Shown here: positions 17,577-26,593 of the stretch, piece by piece
Numbering within the stretch: the first letter of the stretch is position 1
How the letters are laid out: each line of letters starts with the position of its first letter
Assembly (NCBI GenBank): GCA_964632495.1
Contig: CAZWDS010000002.1
Location: 74,709 to 138,708, forward strand
DNA length: 64,000 bases
Reading direction: 5' to 3'
Source: CALKXV01 sp964632495
GTDB taxonomy: Bacteria; Pseudomonadota; Alphaproteobacteria; Rhodobacterales; Rhodobacteraceae
Position numbers and translations under genes: made by a program
The notes under the pieces: model-generated
Seen by the model: only the letters and a program-made list of their open reading frames with translations
The model's database searches: none
Told to the model about the DNA's origin: nothing

Positions 17577-18832
17577 AGGGTCATCTCCAGAATGTCGAGG
17601 CCGTCGTTGCGGTCGAGCAGGTAAATCAGGCCGTTGTCATCAACGTCCACATCATTGGATTGCGCCGGGCCGCCTAGGCCCGGCTTGGGGATATAATGTG
17701 CCACTTCTTGCGGCAGGTGCGGGTCGGCCAAGTCAAGCACGCGCAGCCCGCCTGCGAACCAAGTTGCATAGACCAGCGTGCTGTCCAGTTTTTCGCGGAA
17801 CTGATGGCCGCCGAACCGCACGCCGGGCTGGCCCACCCAAGGGCTGGCACGTTCGGTCAGATCCCAAGCGGCAACCGGGACCATATTGCCAAGGTCCGTC
17901 ACGTCCATAATCCAAATGAACCCATGCAACCGGCCCGGCACATGAGCGTGCTCTTCGTCGATGGCCACCGCATACCGTCGCCCGTCGATCAGGTTTTCAA
18001 GCGGCATGACCGTATGGGTCGGTTCGGGAATGGCGGGCGGGAAGGCGTAAGAGCCGATCACCTTCGGCGCCGTCATGTCGCGGGCATCCAACACGCGATA
18101 TCCGGCGTGCCAGACCGCCGCCCACAATTCGTCGCCACACCGCATGGCATGGTGCAACCTGACGCCATAGCCGTCCCACGTCGGTGTCTCACCGCCCGCG
18201 AGGTGTTGGCCCGGCATGTGCCAGCGCGACACCTCGACCGGATTTGCCGGATCAGCGATGTCGTAGGTGACAAGGATATTGCCGACATAGCCTTCCATCT
18301 CGGTCGAGATGTAAGCGTATTCTGCATCCATATCGAAACGGTGCACGCCAAACCCGTGGGTCTTGACGTAGGACAACAGCTTGGGCGCGGTTTTGTCCGA
18401 AATGTCCCAGACGCGAAAACCGCCGCCGTCATAGCCGCGCGCCAGCCCTTCTTCCAGGTCGGCGATGTCTGACGGTTCGACCTTCAGTGTCGCCGCGATC
18501 TGGTCGTCCGACAGCCCCTCGGCCCGCAGGCCCGCAAGTTTCTCGCCTTTGCGCAGGAAATGCCGTCGGTCCTGTTCGACGTTGGTAATCATGATGTTGC
18601 CAACCACGCGCACCTTGTGCGTATGCGAGTATTCGTCTGGTGGTGGCACATGGGCAACCACCTTCGGCGTGCTTGGATCGCGCACATCAATGATCGACGT
18701 GCCCATGGGCGGCTTCATGTGTCCGACATAGGCATAGCCATCCTGCACCACGACCTGTCCGCCGCCCGGGATATCAAGACGACCCAACCGCCGGATGTTG
18801 CGCGACAGTTCGTAGTCTACTTCAACCTTCAT
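17573..18832 (-). CDS. LVIVD-repeat beta-propeller protein
   Basis: The 419-residue protein is built of repeated blades of the form GxxxIIDVRDPSTPKVVA, FRVWDISDKTAPKLLSY, LVTYDIADPANPVEVSR and LRVLDLADPHLPQEVAHY. These are LVIVD repeats, so it should fold as a propeller of about seven blades. No signal peptide is seen from ATG 18832, which overlaps the TctA stop as ATGA and thereby fixes the start. Its function is unknown. A role as a scaffold or as a chaperone for the hydroxylase is only a guess from gene order. Confidence 0.78.
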   Translation of the reverse strand: MKVEVDYELSRNIRRLGRLDIPGGGQVVVQDGYAYVGHMKPPMGTSIIDVRDPSTPKVVAHVPPPDEYSHTHKVRVVGNIMITNVEQDRRHFLRKGEKLAGLRAEGLSDDQIAATLKVEPSDIADLEEGLARGYDGGGFRVWDISDKTAPKLLSYVKTHGFGVHRFDMDAEYAYISTEMEGYVGNILVTYDIADPANPVEVSRWHMPGQHLAGGETPTWDGYGVRLHHAMRCGDELWAAVWHAGYRVLDARDMTAPKVIGSYAFPPAIPEPTHTVMPLENLIDGRRYAVAIDEEHAHVPGRLHGFIWIMDVTDLGNMVPVAAWDLTERASPWVGQPGVRFGGHQFREKLDSTLVYATWFAGGLRVLDLADPHLPQEVAHYIPKPGLGGPAQSNDVDVDDNGLIYLLDRNDGLDILEMTL

Positions 18833-20337
18833 TGCGTCTGCTCCTTGTTTTGCCCGCGTCGCCAATTCAGGAACACCGGCAGCACCAGCGAAACGACCAG
18901 AGCCACCCAAAGCACATTGCCGAGGTTCGAGGAAAAGAGCGTTGTAATGTCCCCGTCCGACTTCTTCAGCGCCAAAAGAAAGTACCGTTCCAGCAATGGT
19001 CCAAGAATGATCCCGATCAGAATAGCCGCCACATGATAGCCCGTGCGTCTTGCGATATAGCCCAACACACCGAAGCCAAGGGCAAGGTACATGTCGAACA
19101 TGTATTCGCGCGGAACAAAGCCGCCGACCAGCGTGAACGAGATGATCATCGGTGCCAGATAGATCGTGGGGATCATTGTCACATGGCTCATGTAACGCGA
19201 CAGTGGCAGGATGGTGAGGAACATAAGCAAGTAGGCCACCGCCATCGCCATGAACATGCCATAGCCGATCTTGGGTTGGTCTTCGAACAGGGATGGGCCA
19301 AAGCTGACGCCGTGGAATTGCATCACAACCAGCATAATGGCCGCTGTCGCACCACCCGGAATGCCAAGCACCAAAAGCGGCACAAGCGTGCCCGAGGTCA
19401 CGCCGTTGTTCGCACTTTCAGGCGCGATCAGACCTTCTGGATGACCGGTGCCGTAAAGCTCGGGCGTTTTGGACACAGTGCGCGATTGTTGGTAGGCGAC
19501 AAAGCTGGCGATCGAGGCACCCGCGCCCGGAATCACGCCGATCACCAGACCAATGATCGACGTCCAGACAATGTGCCACCACCGTGACAGCGCGGTGCGC
19601 ACACCTTCAAAAGTGTCGTGCCAGTTGCTTTTGCTCACCTCTTCATTCTGGTTCACGATCACCTTTTTCTCGATGATGATGAAAGCCTCGGACACGGCGA
19701 ACAGCCCGACCAAAGCAGGGATCAGCGGCACGCCGTCATAGAACTCCAGAAACCCGAAGGTTCCGCGCGGTGTGGCATAGACAACGTCCGTGCCGATCGA
19801 GCCGATCATCAGCCCAAGAAATCCCGCAATCAGGCCCTTCAGCATATCCTTCGACGCGATCGAGGCGATCAGTGAAATGCCAAACAGCATCACCACGATC
19901 ATTTCGACCGAGTGCATATAAAACCCGACCCTTGCAAGAAGCGGCATGGTGGCCAGCGCGATGATCGTTGTCAGCAATCCACCAATCGAAGACGCCACGA
20001 ACGAAATAGCCAGCGCCTGCTGGCCTTTCCCCGCCTTGGCCATGGGATAGCCATCCAAAGGCGTCGCCGCCGCTCCGGCCGTGCCGGGGATGTTGACCAG
20101 AATGGCCGGTATGCCGGCCCCCATCCGGGCGGCGCAGTAAAGCGTGACCATGAAGACAAGGCCGGTTTGCAGGTCCATAGCCAGTGTCAGTGGCATCAGG
20201 ATGATGATTGTGTTGGCGGCCGAAAACCCAGGGATGCCGCCCACGATCAGCCCCAAAAAGATCGTCGGGATAATGATCCACCAAAAGGAAATCGTTTCAA
20301 AGAAGACTTCGATCAGGATTGCGCTGGTCTCACCCAT
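18829..20337 (-). CDS. tctA: Tripartite tricarboxylate transporter, large membrane subunit
   Basis: The 502-residue polytopic protein has the TctA signatures GGIPGFSAANTIIILMPLT, GIPAILVNIPGTAGAAATPLDGYPMA and a second GVIPGAGASIASFVAYQQSR. It forms the transport channel of the secondary uptake system for carboxylates, with TctB and the periplasmic TctC. Its start lies 8 bases inside the end of tctB and its stop overlaps the LVIVD start. Confidence 0.92.
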   Translation of the reverse strand: MGETSAILIEVFFETISFWWIIIPTIFLGLIVGGIPGFSAANTIIILMPLTLAMDLQTGLVFMVTLYCAARMGAGIPAILVNIPGTAGAAATPLDGYPMAKAGKGQQALAISFVASSIGGLLTTIIALATMPLLARVGFYMHSVEMIVVMLFGISLIASIASKDMLKGLIAGFLGLMIGSIGTDVVYATPRGTFGFLEFYDGVPLIPALVGLFAVSEAFIIIEKKVIVNQNEEVSKSNWHDTFEGVRTALSRWWHIVWTSIIGLVIGVIPGAGASIASFVAYQQSRTVSKTPELYGTGHPEGLIAPESANNGVTSGTLVPLLVLGIPGGATAAIMLVVMQFHGVSFGPSLFEDQPKIGYGMFMAMAVAYLLMFLTILPLSRYMSHVTMIPTIYLAPMIISFTLVGGFVPREYMFDMYLALGFGVLGYIARRTGYHVAAILIGIILGPLLERYFLLALKKSDGDITTLFSSNLGNVLWVALVVSLVLPVFLNWRRGQNKEQTQ

Positions 20338-20839
20338 TGGCCAGCACCGCTTTCATGGTGGTCTCGAACCAGCCGCGCGGGAAGCGCGTGTCAAAGGCCC
20401 AGATGAACACCGCCCAACCTCCAAGTGCCATCGTGGCCGAGATCAGGGTGATGAAGATGGGGCGTTTGCCTTTGGCAAGGATCAGCATCGAGAGGGTCAG
20501 GAACAGGAACGTGGTCAGCGTGAACCCAAGTCGTTCGATCAGCAGGCAATACCCCAGAGTCGTGATAAACAGGCCAATCCGTCCAGACGTCCAGTCATCG
20601 CGGCTGAACAAATTGTCAAATCCCAGCGAGGCCTGACCTTGGCGCAGCCACGAAATGCAACGGAAGATGAAGATGGTGCAGACCAGAAGCAAAACACCAC
20701 CCACGGCAAAGGCGCTGACCTGCGCGGTCCATGGTGAATTCCAGATCGTGCTGAAGAAGTAGAGTGTGAAGGCAATCGCCAGACCGGGAATAATCAATTC
20801 CCCGCCCAGCTGACGCCGGGTCTTGTTCGGTTCCATCAT
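20330..20839 (-). CDS. tctB: Tripartite tricarboxylate transporter, small membrane subunit
   Basis: The 169-residue protein has four hydrophobic segments in the TctB arrangement: GELIIPGLAIAFTLYFF, a segment near 45-65, GLFITTLGYCLLIERLGFTL and a C-terminal pair. I start at the first of two adjacent ATGs (20839 and 20836), with AGGTGGG just upstream. An in-frame start 42 bases earlier lacks a membrane protein-like N-terminus. It lies between tctC and tctA. Confidence 0.85.
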   Translation of the reverse strand: MMEPNKTRRQLGGELIIPGLAIAFTLYFFSTIWNSPWTAQVSAFAVGGVLLLVCTIFIFRCISWLRQGQASLGFDNLFSRDDWTSGRIGLFITTLGYCLLIERLGFTLTTFLFLTLSMLILAKGKRPIFITLISATMALGGWAVFIWAFDTRFPRGWFETTMKAVLANG

Positions 20840-20919
20840 CCCACCTGCTTGAAGGGGTGTCGTTGAGGGAACGGGCAACAAACATCGCCCGTTCCCCGCA
20901 CCGGCTTTAAGCGCCAGTC

Positions 20920-21921
20920 TTAGGCGCCGGTCAGAAGGGCTTGGTACTTAGCACCAAGCTCGAGCATCGCGGTCTTGAACGCCGCGCACTCTTCAATGCC
21001 GCCATAGTTCAGGTACTCGGGCGTTCCTTTTTGGGCGACATAGGCCTCCAGCAAAGCAGGATCGTCAAAGGTGGCCTTAAAGGTCGAGGTCAGCTTTTCG
21101 ATCCGATCCGGATGGTCATCGGCGGCCTTTTTGTGGATGCCGAATGCGCGCGAGGACAGCATCTCGGGCAAGTCAGTGCCATAGACGTCGTTCATGCTGG
21201 GCGCGTTGTGCAAACGATCGCCAACGCGGTTTTCGCCAAAGATCAGAAGGGTTTTGACCGCATCACCGGCTGCAATCACCGACCCCGACGTCAGGACCGA
21301 GAAATCAACCTCGCCGGTCACAGCACCTGCCACGGTCTTTTTGCCACCCGAAAGCGGGATCAAGTTGAACTGTGCGCCGGTTTCATCGCCAAGCGCCAAA
21401 AGTCCAATAGAGGCCGGATGCGCCATGCGGCTGGTGCCGACGTTCAGCTTGCGCTTTTTGCCTTCGGCGATGATGTCATCAAGCGTTTGCAGCTTGCTTT
21501 CGGCACCGACAAACAGGCAGCAAGGATCGGTATCGACGCGACCAAAGTAGAAATAGTCATCGACGTTGAAGCTTGGAGCCTGCATGGCCCAATTCAAAAC
21601 CTCAGGGCCCATATTGCCGAAGATCAGGCTATAGGCGTCGGGCTTGTTCTTGCCCATGTAAACCTCGTAACCGACACGGCCCGAAGCGCCGGGGAAAAAC
21701 CCGGGTTCAAAGTCAGCACCCAACTTCGTCTTCCAGATGCTTGAAAATGCGCGGAAATTTCGATCAGCGCCGCCGCCTTCAGCGGTCGGGATGATCACAT
21801 TGATGTTGCTTTCAGGATAGTCAGCAGCGCGCGCAATGTTCGGTGCGGCCAGCAGAAGCCCCGAGGCAGCAGCACTTGTGCCAAGGAATTTCCGACGGCT
21901 GAGATGTGATGTCTTGGACAT
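20920..21921 (-). CDS. tctC: Tripartite tricarboxylate transporter, periplasmic substrate-binding protein
   Basis: The 333-residue protein begins with a Tat-type signal (SRRKFLG at 8-14, then a hydrophobic core and cleavage near ARAA). It continues as a Bug/TctC-type extracytoplasmic binding protein (INVIIPTAEGGGADRNFR, GASGRVGYEVYMGKNKPD). Tat signals are seen on some such proteins. The ligand is unidentified but should be a carboxylate. It heads the tctCBA block. Confidence 0.87.
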   Translation of the reverse strand: MSKTSHLSRRKFLGTSAAASGLLLAAPNIARAADYPESNINVIIPTAEGGGADRNFRAFSSIWKTKLGADFEPGFFPGASGRVGYEVYMGKNKPDAYSLIFGNMGPEVLNWAMQAPSFNVDDYFYFGRVDTDPCCLFVGAESKLQTLDDIIAEGKKRKLNVGTSRMAHPASIGLLALGDETGAQFNLIPLSGGKKTVAGAVTGEVDFSVLTSGSVIAAGDAVKTLLIFGENRVGDRLHNAPSMNDVYGTDLPEMLSSRAFGIHKKAADDHPDRIEKLTSTFKATFDDPALLEAYVAQKGTPEYLNYGGIEECAAFKTAMLELGAKYQALLTGA

Positions 21922-22034
21922 GGTATCCTCCCTATGTCTTTTCCAGTTCGCGCTTGTGTTCTTTCCGCCCGGTCTGCGCTTGGTCCGGGCGTTCTTCTTC
22001 TACCTTACTCTATGGGCGACGTTTCCCTCATGGC

Positions 22035-23018
22035 TCAGGTCCCAAGGATCGACGGGTGAAACAGCACTTCGGGCTGAACCCGGTCCGCCGCCAGATATTG
22101 ATCGACCGAATACCGACAAATCGCGTCGATCTCGGCCCGGTTTGCGGCAAACCCATAGCTCCAATAGTCTGCCCCAAGCGTGGCAATCGTGCGTTCCATT
22201 GACGCCCCAAGCCAGGGCAATGACAGCCGGTTCGCGTTGCCCAGCCAGATCGCGCGCAACCGGTCCAGCGCCATGTCGCGTGCGGTTACAAAGGCTTCGT
22301 AAAGCGCCGTCACCACTTCGGGATGCGCGTCAGCGATGGATTTTCGAATGCCAATCAAGTGCATGATCGGAAAGAACCCGGTCTTCTTGTGATAGGCCTG
22401 TTCGGCAGATGCGAAGTCTGGGATCAGACGCACAAGGTCCGGGTTGCCGTCCAGAAAGGCTTGCGGCGGTTTCGGTGCCAACAACCCGTCTATCTCGCCC
22501 CTCAGCAGCATGTCCTGAAGCGTGTCACCCTCGTCAATGGGTTCGACCACCATGCCGTCTGGCAGGTCCAGTTCTAACCGTTCGCGCCTGACACCTGCGT
22601 CGAGCGCCCCAGTGCGCCAGTGGATGCTGTCGCACCCGACGCCAAATTCATCCGCCAAAATACCCCGCATCCAAAGCGCTGCCGTCATTTGGTATTCCGG
22701 CACCCCGATACGCCGTCCGGCGAAATCCGAGGGGCTTTTGATGCCAGAGCCTGCGCGGGCAAAAAAACCGCTGTGGCGGAAGGCACGACTGACGAAGGCG
22801 GGCAGGGCGGTATAGTCCGACCCGCCCCGCGAAAGCTGCAGAACATAGCTGGACACGGACATTTCAGTGATGTCGAACCGGGCCTCTTGGACGGCCCAAG
22901 GGAAAAGCTTGGACGTTGGATGCACTTCGCAGTTCAGGGTGACACCCGGCACAGCAACACGGCCTTCATGCAGCGCCAAGACGCGGTCATGGTCCCATGT
23001 TCCAAGCGTTAACTCCAC
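22035..23018 (-). CDS. Pht5 / 4,5-dihydroxyphthalate decarboxylase-like protein
   Basis: The 327-residue protein has the periplasmic-binding-protein fold of the group annotated as 4,5-dihydroxyphthalate decarboxylase: LTLGTWDHDRVLALHEGRV at the start, FDITEMSVSSYVLQ, FAGRRIGVPEYQMTAALWMRGIL and TGFFPIMHLIGIRKS. No signal peptide is visible, which fits a cytoplasmic enzyme more than an ABC binding protein. It lies 27 bases after the fumarylacetoacetase-family gene on the same strand. Whether it decarboxylates an aromatic acid here is inference from family and neighbours. Confidence 0.72.
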   Translation of the reverse strand: MELTLGTWDHDRVLALHEGRVAVPGVTLNCEVHPTSKLFPWAVQEARFDITEMSVSSYVLQLSRGGSDYTALPAFVSRAFRHSGFFARAGSGIKSPSDFAGRRIGVPEYQMTAALWMRGILADEFGVGCDSIHWRTGALDAGVRRERLELDLPDGMVVEPIDEGDTLQDMLLRGEIDGLLAPKPPQAFLDGNPDLVRLIPDFASAEQAYHKKTGFFPIMHLIGIRKSIADAHPEVVTALYEAFVTARDMALDRLRAIWLGNANRLSLPWLGASMERTIATLGADYWSYGFAANRAEIDAICRYSVDQYLAADRVQPEVLFHPSILGT

Positions 23019-23045
23019 CGTTGCCCTCCCTGAACCTTTACATCG

Positions 23046-23732
23046 TTAGACGACTTTGACCGTCGCGCTCCCCAATCCTTCGACAGACATCTGCATCACG
23101 TCGCCTTTGACGACAGCGGCCACACCGGACGGGGTGCCGGACATGATCACATCGCCTGCCGCCAGTTCGAAATAGTCCGACAGGTACGAGATCATTTCGG
23201 GGACTTTCCAGATCATCTGGTTCAGGTCGCCTTCTTGGCGGACCTCGCCATTGACCTTCAGCTCAACACGTCCCTCATCCAAGTGCCCCACGTCCGAGAC
23301 CGGATGCAGTGGGCCGCATGGGCCGGAGCGTTCAAAGGCTTTCCCGATTTCCCAAGGCCGCCCCATCTTTTTCTGTTCGCCCTGCAAATCGCGGCGCGTC
23401 ATGTCCAAGGACAATCCATAGCCGTAAACATGATCCAGCGCCTGGTCGAGTGGGATGTTGGTGCCGCCCGACTTAAGTGCCACCAGCATTTCGATCTCGT
23501 GATGCACGTCGCTTGAATGCGGCGGATAGGGAAACTCGCCTGACGAATCGAGGTTGTTGGGATTCTTCTGGAAGAAAAACGGCGGCTCCCGATCCGGATC
23601 GTGGCCCATTTCAACGGCATGGGCGGCATAGTTGCGCCCGATGCAATACACGCGACGCACCGGAAACACGGCGTCTGACCCGGCAATCGGTACCACCGCA
23701 ACGTTGGGTAAATTTATGGCGTAATCGGTCAT
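23046..23732 (-). CDS. Fumarylacetoacetate hydrolase family protein
   Basis: The 228-residue protein has the family metal site and core: YCIGRNYAAHAVEMG, the FFFQKNPNN segment, HHEIEMLVAL with metal-binding glutamates, LDMTRRDLQ and VIMSGTPSGVAAV. Relatives hydrolyse or decarboxylate acylpyruvates in aromatic-ring degradation. ATG 23732 is chosen because AGAGGA lies four bases upstream, while an upstream in-frame start adds 17 unlikely residues. It is the promoter-proximal gene of the minus-strand run and is divergent from the GntR regulator. Confidence 0.87.
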   Translation of the reverse strand: MTDYAINLPNVAVVPIAGSDAVFPVRRVYCIGRNYAAHAVEMGHDPDREPPFFFQKNPNNLDSSGEFPYPPHSSDVHHEIEMLVALKSGGTNIPLDQALDHVYGYGLSLDMTRRDLQGEQKKMGRPWEIGKAFERSGPCGPLHPVSDVGHLDEGRVELKVNGEVRQEGDLNQMIWKVPEMISYLSDYFELAAGDVIMSGTPSGVAAVVKGDVMQMSVEGLGSATVKVV

Positions 23733-23788
23733 CAGGTCCTCTTTAAAATGCTTAGGTCCAGATCCAGTTAGCGCGAAGACCAATTCAG

Positions 23789-23879
23789 ATCAATCTCTAT
23801 CAATCATTGTGCACGCAGAAATTTTTGTTGATTGGTTGCGAAAATAAGGCAATGGTTGCAATCAATACGAAAAATTGAT
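23789..23879. promoter_or_regulatory. Cluster of ATCAAT/ATTGAT half-sites upstream of the GntR gene
   Basis: ATCAAT occurs at 23789-23794, 23799-23804 and 23861-23866, and ATTGAT at 23874-23879. A 7-bp inverted pair TTGATTG (23828-23834) and CAATCAA (23859-23865) lies among them. The cluster fills the divergent promoter region and is a reasonable operator candidate for the adjacent GntR regulator. Confidence 0.4.
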
Positions 23880-23887
23880 CACCCAAT

Positions 23888-24586
23888 TTGGAACCAAAGT
23901 TGACCAAGCTTGAACGCTTTGACCGCGAAGATGCGCTGGCTGCCCTCACTGGCTTTATCCGCGATGGTGGCTACTCTCCGGGTGACCGATTGCCTGCCGA
24001 ACGCGAGTTGATCGTCAGTCTGGGCATGAGTCGCAACACATTGCGTCGCGCGCTTGAATCGCTTGAACGGGATGGTTCGATTTGGCGGCATGTTGGTAAG
24101 GGAACCTTCGTTGCAGCCCATGGCGGGGAGGCGGGAACAGGGACGCTGGCCGAACTGTCTCAGCAGGTGACACCCGTACAATTGATGCGCGCACGACTGG
24201 CGTTAGAGCCTGCGATTGCGCGGGAAGCGGCGGTGAATGCCTCTGACGAGGCTGTGACGCGTCTGAAGATTTCTAAGGACCGCGCTGTCGAGGCGCCCAA
24301 TTGGGACGACTATGAAACGCAAGACGACGCTTTTCACCGCGCTGTGGCAGAAGCCAGCGGCAACGTCTTGTTGTTGTCCCTCTTTGACCAGTTGAACCAA
24401 GTGCGCCGGGCCGTGGCTTGGAACGTTGTCGTTCGCAAGTCCGACCGGCCGTCGCGCGACCACACGAGTTTTGCAGAACACGACGATATTTTGAACGCCA
24501 TCGAAGCCCGTGATCCCGCCGCTGCTCAGGCAGCCATGCGCAAGCATCTGGGATCCGTGTCGGCGCGACTTTTTGAGGAGACCTAA
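23888..24586 (+). CDS. GntR-family (FadR/FCD subfamily) transcriptional regulator
   Basis: The 232-residue protein has an N-terminal winged helix (about 15-75) with the GntR hallmark YSPGDRLPAERELIVSLGMSRNTLRRAL. A C-terminal all-helical FCD ligand domain (about 95-225) contains RLALEPAIAREAA, DAFHRAVAEASGN and the AEHDDILNAIEARD metal-site histidine. No ATG fits. TTG at 23888 and TTG at 23900 are both possible starts, the second having GGA about seven bases upstream. It lies between the catabolic operon and the ABC importer and probably represses one or both. Confidence 0.85.
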   Translation: MEPKLTKLERFDREDALAALTGFIRDGGYSPGDRLPAERELIVSLGMSRNTLRRALESLERDGSIWRHVGKGTFVAAHGGEAGTGTLAELSQQVTPVQLMRARLALEPAIAREAAVNASDEAVTRLKISKDRAVEAPNWDDYETQDDAFHRAVAEASGNVLLLSLFDQLNQVRRAVAWNVVVRKSDRPSRDHTSFAEHDDILNAIEARDPAAAQAAMRKHLGSVSARLFEET

Positions 24587-24700
24587 ATCAACCACGCGGC
24601 AAAAGATGTCCCGAAGGCACGCGTCGCATACTTTACAGAATAAAGTTACTCTGGAAGGTGACATTTCTACTTGGTTACAACAAGACAGATGAAACACTAC

Positions 24701-24755
24701 GTGCAACGTCCGTGGCTGCGGAGAAAATTCGCATCGCGCTGGCGGAAACACCATC
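24701..24755 (+). repeat. 55-bp sequence duplicated across the first assembly gap
   Basis: These 55 bases are identical to 24856-24910 on the other side of the 100-N run. The copy ends exactly at the gap on this side and begins exactly at the gap on the other. That is the footprint of two contigs sharing one k-mer-length overlap which was not merged, not a biological repeat. Confidence 0.9.
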
Positions 24756-24855
24756 NNNNNNNNNNNNNNNNNNNNNNNNNNNNNNNNNNNNNNNNNNNNN
24801 NNNNNNNNNNNNNNNNNNNNNNNNNNNNNNNNNNNNNNNNNNNNNNNNNNNNNNN
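24756..24855. other. Assembly gap of 100 N
   Basis: Exactly 100 N is a conventional placeholder for a gap of unknown length. Because both flanks carry the same 55 bases, the real distance may be an overlap and not missing sequence. Alternatively, a branch in the assembly hides the true upstream sequence of the binding-protein gene. Confidence 0.98.
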
Positions 24856-25769
24856 GTGCAACGTCCGTGGCTGCGGAGAAAATTCGCATCGCGCTGGCGG
24901 AAACACCATCCGACGAATTGGCAGCGTTTTTCGTGGCATTGGACCGCGCAAAGGCGAACGATCTGGATTACGAGTGGACCGCGTTTTCGGACGAAGAGCT
25001 GGCCATTCAAGCCGTGCTTAGCGGTCAGATGGATATCGGATTTGGCACGCCTTATGCGGCGATGCAGCGTTCGAAGGCGCCGATCCGGATTGTGTTTCAG
25101 CTGTCGAAGCTGAAGTTCTTTCCCGTCACGACAAAGGCCTACAGCAAGCTGGAAGACCTGAACGGCGAGCCGATCCTGTTGCACTCACGCGGCGGCGGAA
25201 CGGATTCAATTGCTAACGTCATCGAAACCACGCTTGGCATGGAGTTTGGCGACCGGTCATATGTGCCGGGGTCTTCCAACCGGGTTGCGGCCCTTCTGGG
25301 CGGTCGCGCAGACGCCACGATCATCGATTTGTCGAACAAGAACAAGCTGATGCGTAGCGAAGCTGGCGGCAATTTCAACGTGCTTGAGATGTTCGATGTC
25401 GAGGCCAGCGACGAAGCGCTGTTCGGCAATCTGGATTGGATCCAGAACAACGAAGAGGACGTTCAAATCTTTGTCGATGCGCTGGTCAGCACATGGCAGG
25501 ATATGCACGAGGATCCGACGATCATCCGCCGCGAGACCAATCCCGATGGACCCATCGGTCAGCTTCCTGCCGAGATTCTGGCGGAACTGGATGGCTTCTA
25601 CGCGGATGCGGTCGAGGCTGGCTTGTACTCGCCAAACGGAGGCGGTCGTACTGCGGCCCAAGCCGACATGGAGTGGTATTCAGCCGCCGGTCAGCTGGAA
25701 GGCAGCCCGGACGAGCTGAACATCGAAGACTTCTGGTACCTCGCTCCACTTGATGCGGCGATGAAGTGA
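24856..25769 (+). CDS. ABC transporter substrate-binding protein, N-terminus lost at assembly gap
   Basis: After the gap the frame reads ATSVAAEKIRIALAETPSDELAAFF and continues for about 300 residues as an NMT1/SsuA-type binding protein (MDIGFGTPYAAMQRSKAP, LLHSRGGGTDSIANVIE, GRADATIIDLSNKNKLM). The residues before AEKIRI look like the end of a signal peptide. The sequence before the gap, read in the same frame, gives no hydrophobic leader, so the true N-terminus is unresolved. It is followed by permease, ATPase and permease genes. Together with the tct system it suggests two import routes for related compounds. Confidence 0.75.
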
Positions 25770-25781
25770 TCTGAAAACTTG

Positions 25782-25810
25782 CCGACGCGCCCAAATCTGT
25801 GGCGCGTCGG
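25782..25810 (+). terminator. Perfect 10-bp hairpin between binding-protein and permease genes
   Basis: CCGACGCGCC and GGCGCGTCGG pair perfectly around a 9-base loop immediately after the binding-protein stop, followed by TTTCCTCATTT. Such hairpins after binding-protein genes often stabilise the upstream mRNA or partly terminate transcription, giving more binding protein than permease. Its position also argues against the GTG at 25799 as permease start. Confidence 0.65.
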
Positions 25811-25831
25811 TTTCCTCATTTGGACATTGTG

Positions 25832-26593
25832 ATGATGACACGCGCCACTCTTCTAAAAATCCTGTCGGCCCTGATCTTGTTCGGGGCGTGGGAAATTGCG
25901 GGTCGCATCCCGGTCAGTCTGGCGTTTCCGACGTTCTTTGAATCCATGGCGGCCTTGTTCCGCATGGCTTTCGACGGCACGCTTTGGGAGGCTTATGGCG
26001 AAACGCTGCAACCTCTTGTGGTGGGGGTTGCGATCTCGGCTGTGCTTGGGATTGCCATTGGCCTTTGGGTGGGTCTAAGCGACTTCTTTGACTGGTTGTT
26101 CTCGCCCATCTTCATCGTCATGCAAGCCGCTCCGCTGGCAGCGCTGATCCCGCTTCTGGTACTGGCTTACGGAATTGGGCTGACCTCGAAAGTGCTGGTC
26201 GTGTGCATTATGGCGATGCCGGTGATCGTGCTGAACACGGCGGGCGCGGTGCGCAATACTCCAGAGTCCATGAAAGAAATGGGTAAGTCGTTCCTTGCGA
26301 CTGACCTGTCCATCATTCTGAAAATCGTCGTCCCTGCCGCGTCTCCGGTGATTTTTGCGGGCTTGCGTCTTGGGATTTCCGCCGGCTTCATCGGCGCCAT
26401 CCTGGCCGAGCTGAAAATCACGCCGACGGGTGTTGGCGACATTATCACCTATAGCCGGTCCATCGCGGATTACCCCAGCATGTATGCGGCGATCTTCTCG
26501 ATCATTCTTCTGGCGGTCTTATTCCTGAACTTGCTGGAAAAGACTGAAACCGTCCTCTTCAAGGGAAACCAACGTGGCTATGTCTCAGACTAA
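25832..26593 (+). CDS. ABC transporter permease (SsuC/TauC type)
   Basis: The 253-residue protein has six hydrophobic segments and the EAA-type loop typical of permeases for sulfonate, nitrate and taurine-like importers. The loop falls around MGKSFLATDLSIILKIVVPAASPVIFAGLRLG. I begin at the first of two adjacent ATGs (25832 and 25835), downstream of the intergenic hairpin. Its end overlaps the ATPase gene. Confidence 0.85.
   Translation: MMTRATLLKILSALILFGAWEIAGRIPVSLAFPTFFESMAALFRMAFDGTLWEAYGETLQPLVVGVAISAVLGIAIGLWVGLSDFFDWLFSPIFIVMQAAPLAALIPLLVLAYGIGLTSKVLVVCIMAMPVIVLNTAGAVRNTPESMKEMGKSFLATDLSIILKIVVPAASPVIFAGLRLGISAGFIGAILAELKITPTGVGDIITYSRSIADYPSMYAAIFSIILLAVLFLNLLEKTETVLFKGNQRGYVSD

Noticed and set aside
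18832..19587. 251-residue open frame opposite tctA
   Set aside because: It mirrors the membrane protein gene and translates to His/Arg/Gln-rich sequence without a fold signature.
24203..25184. Long open frames crossing the first N run
   Set aside because: Open frames through N are artefacts. Only the frame carrying the binding-protein sequence after the gap is supported.
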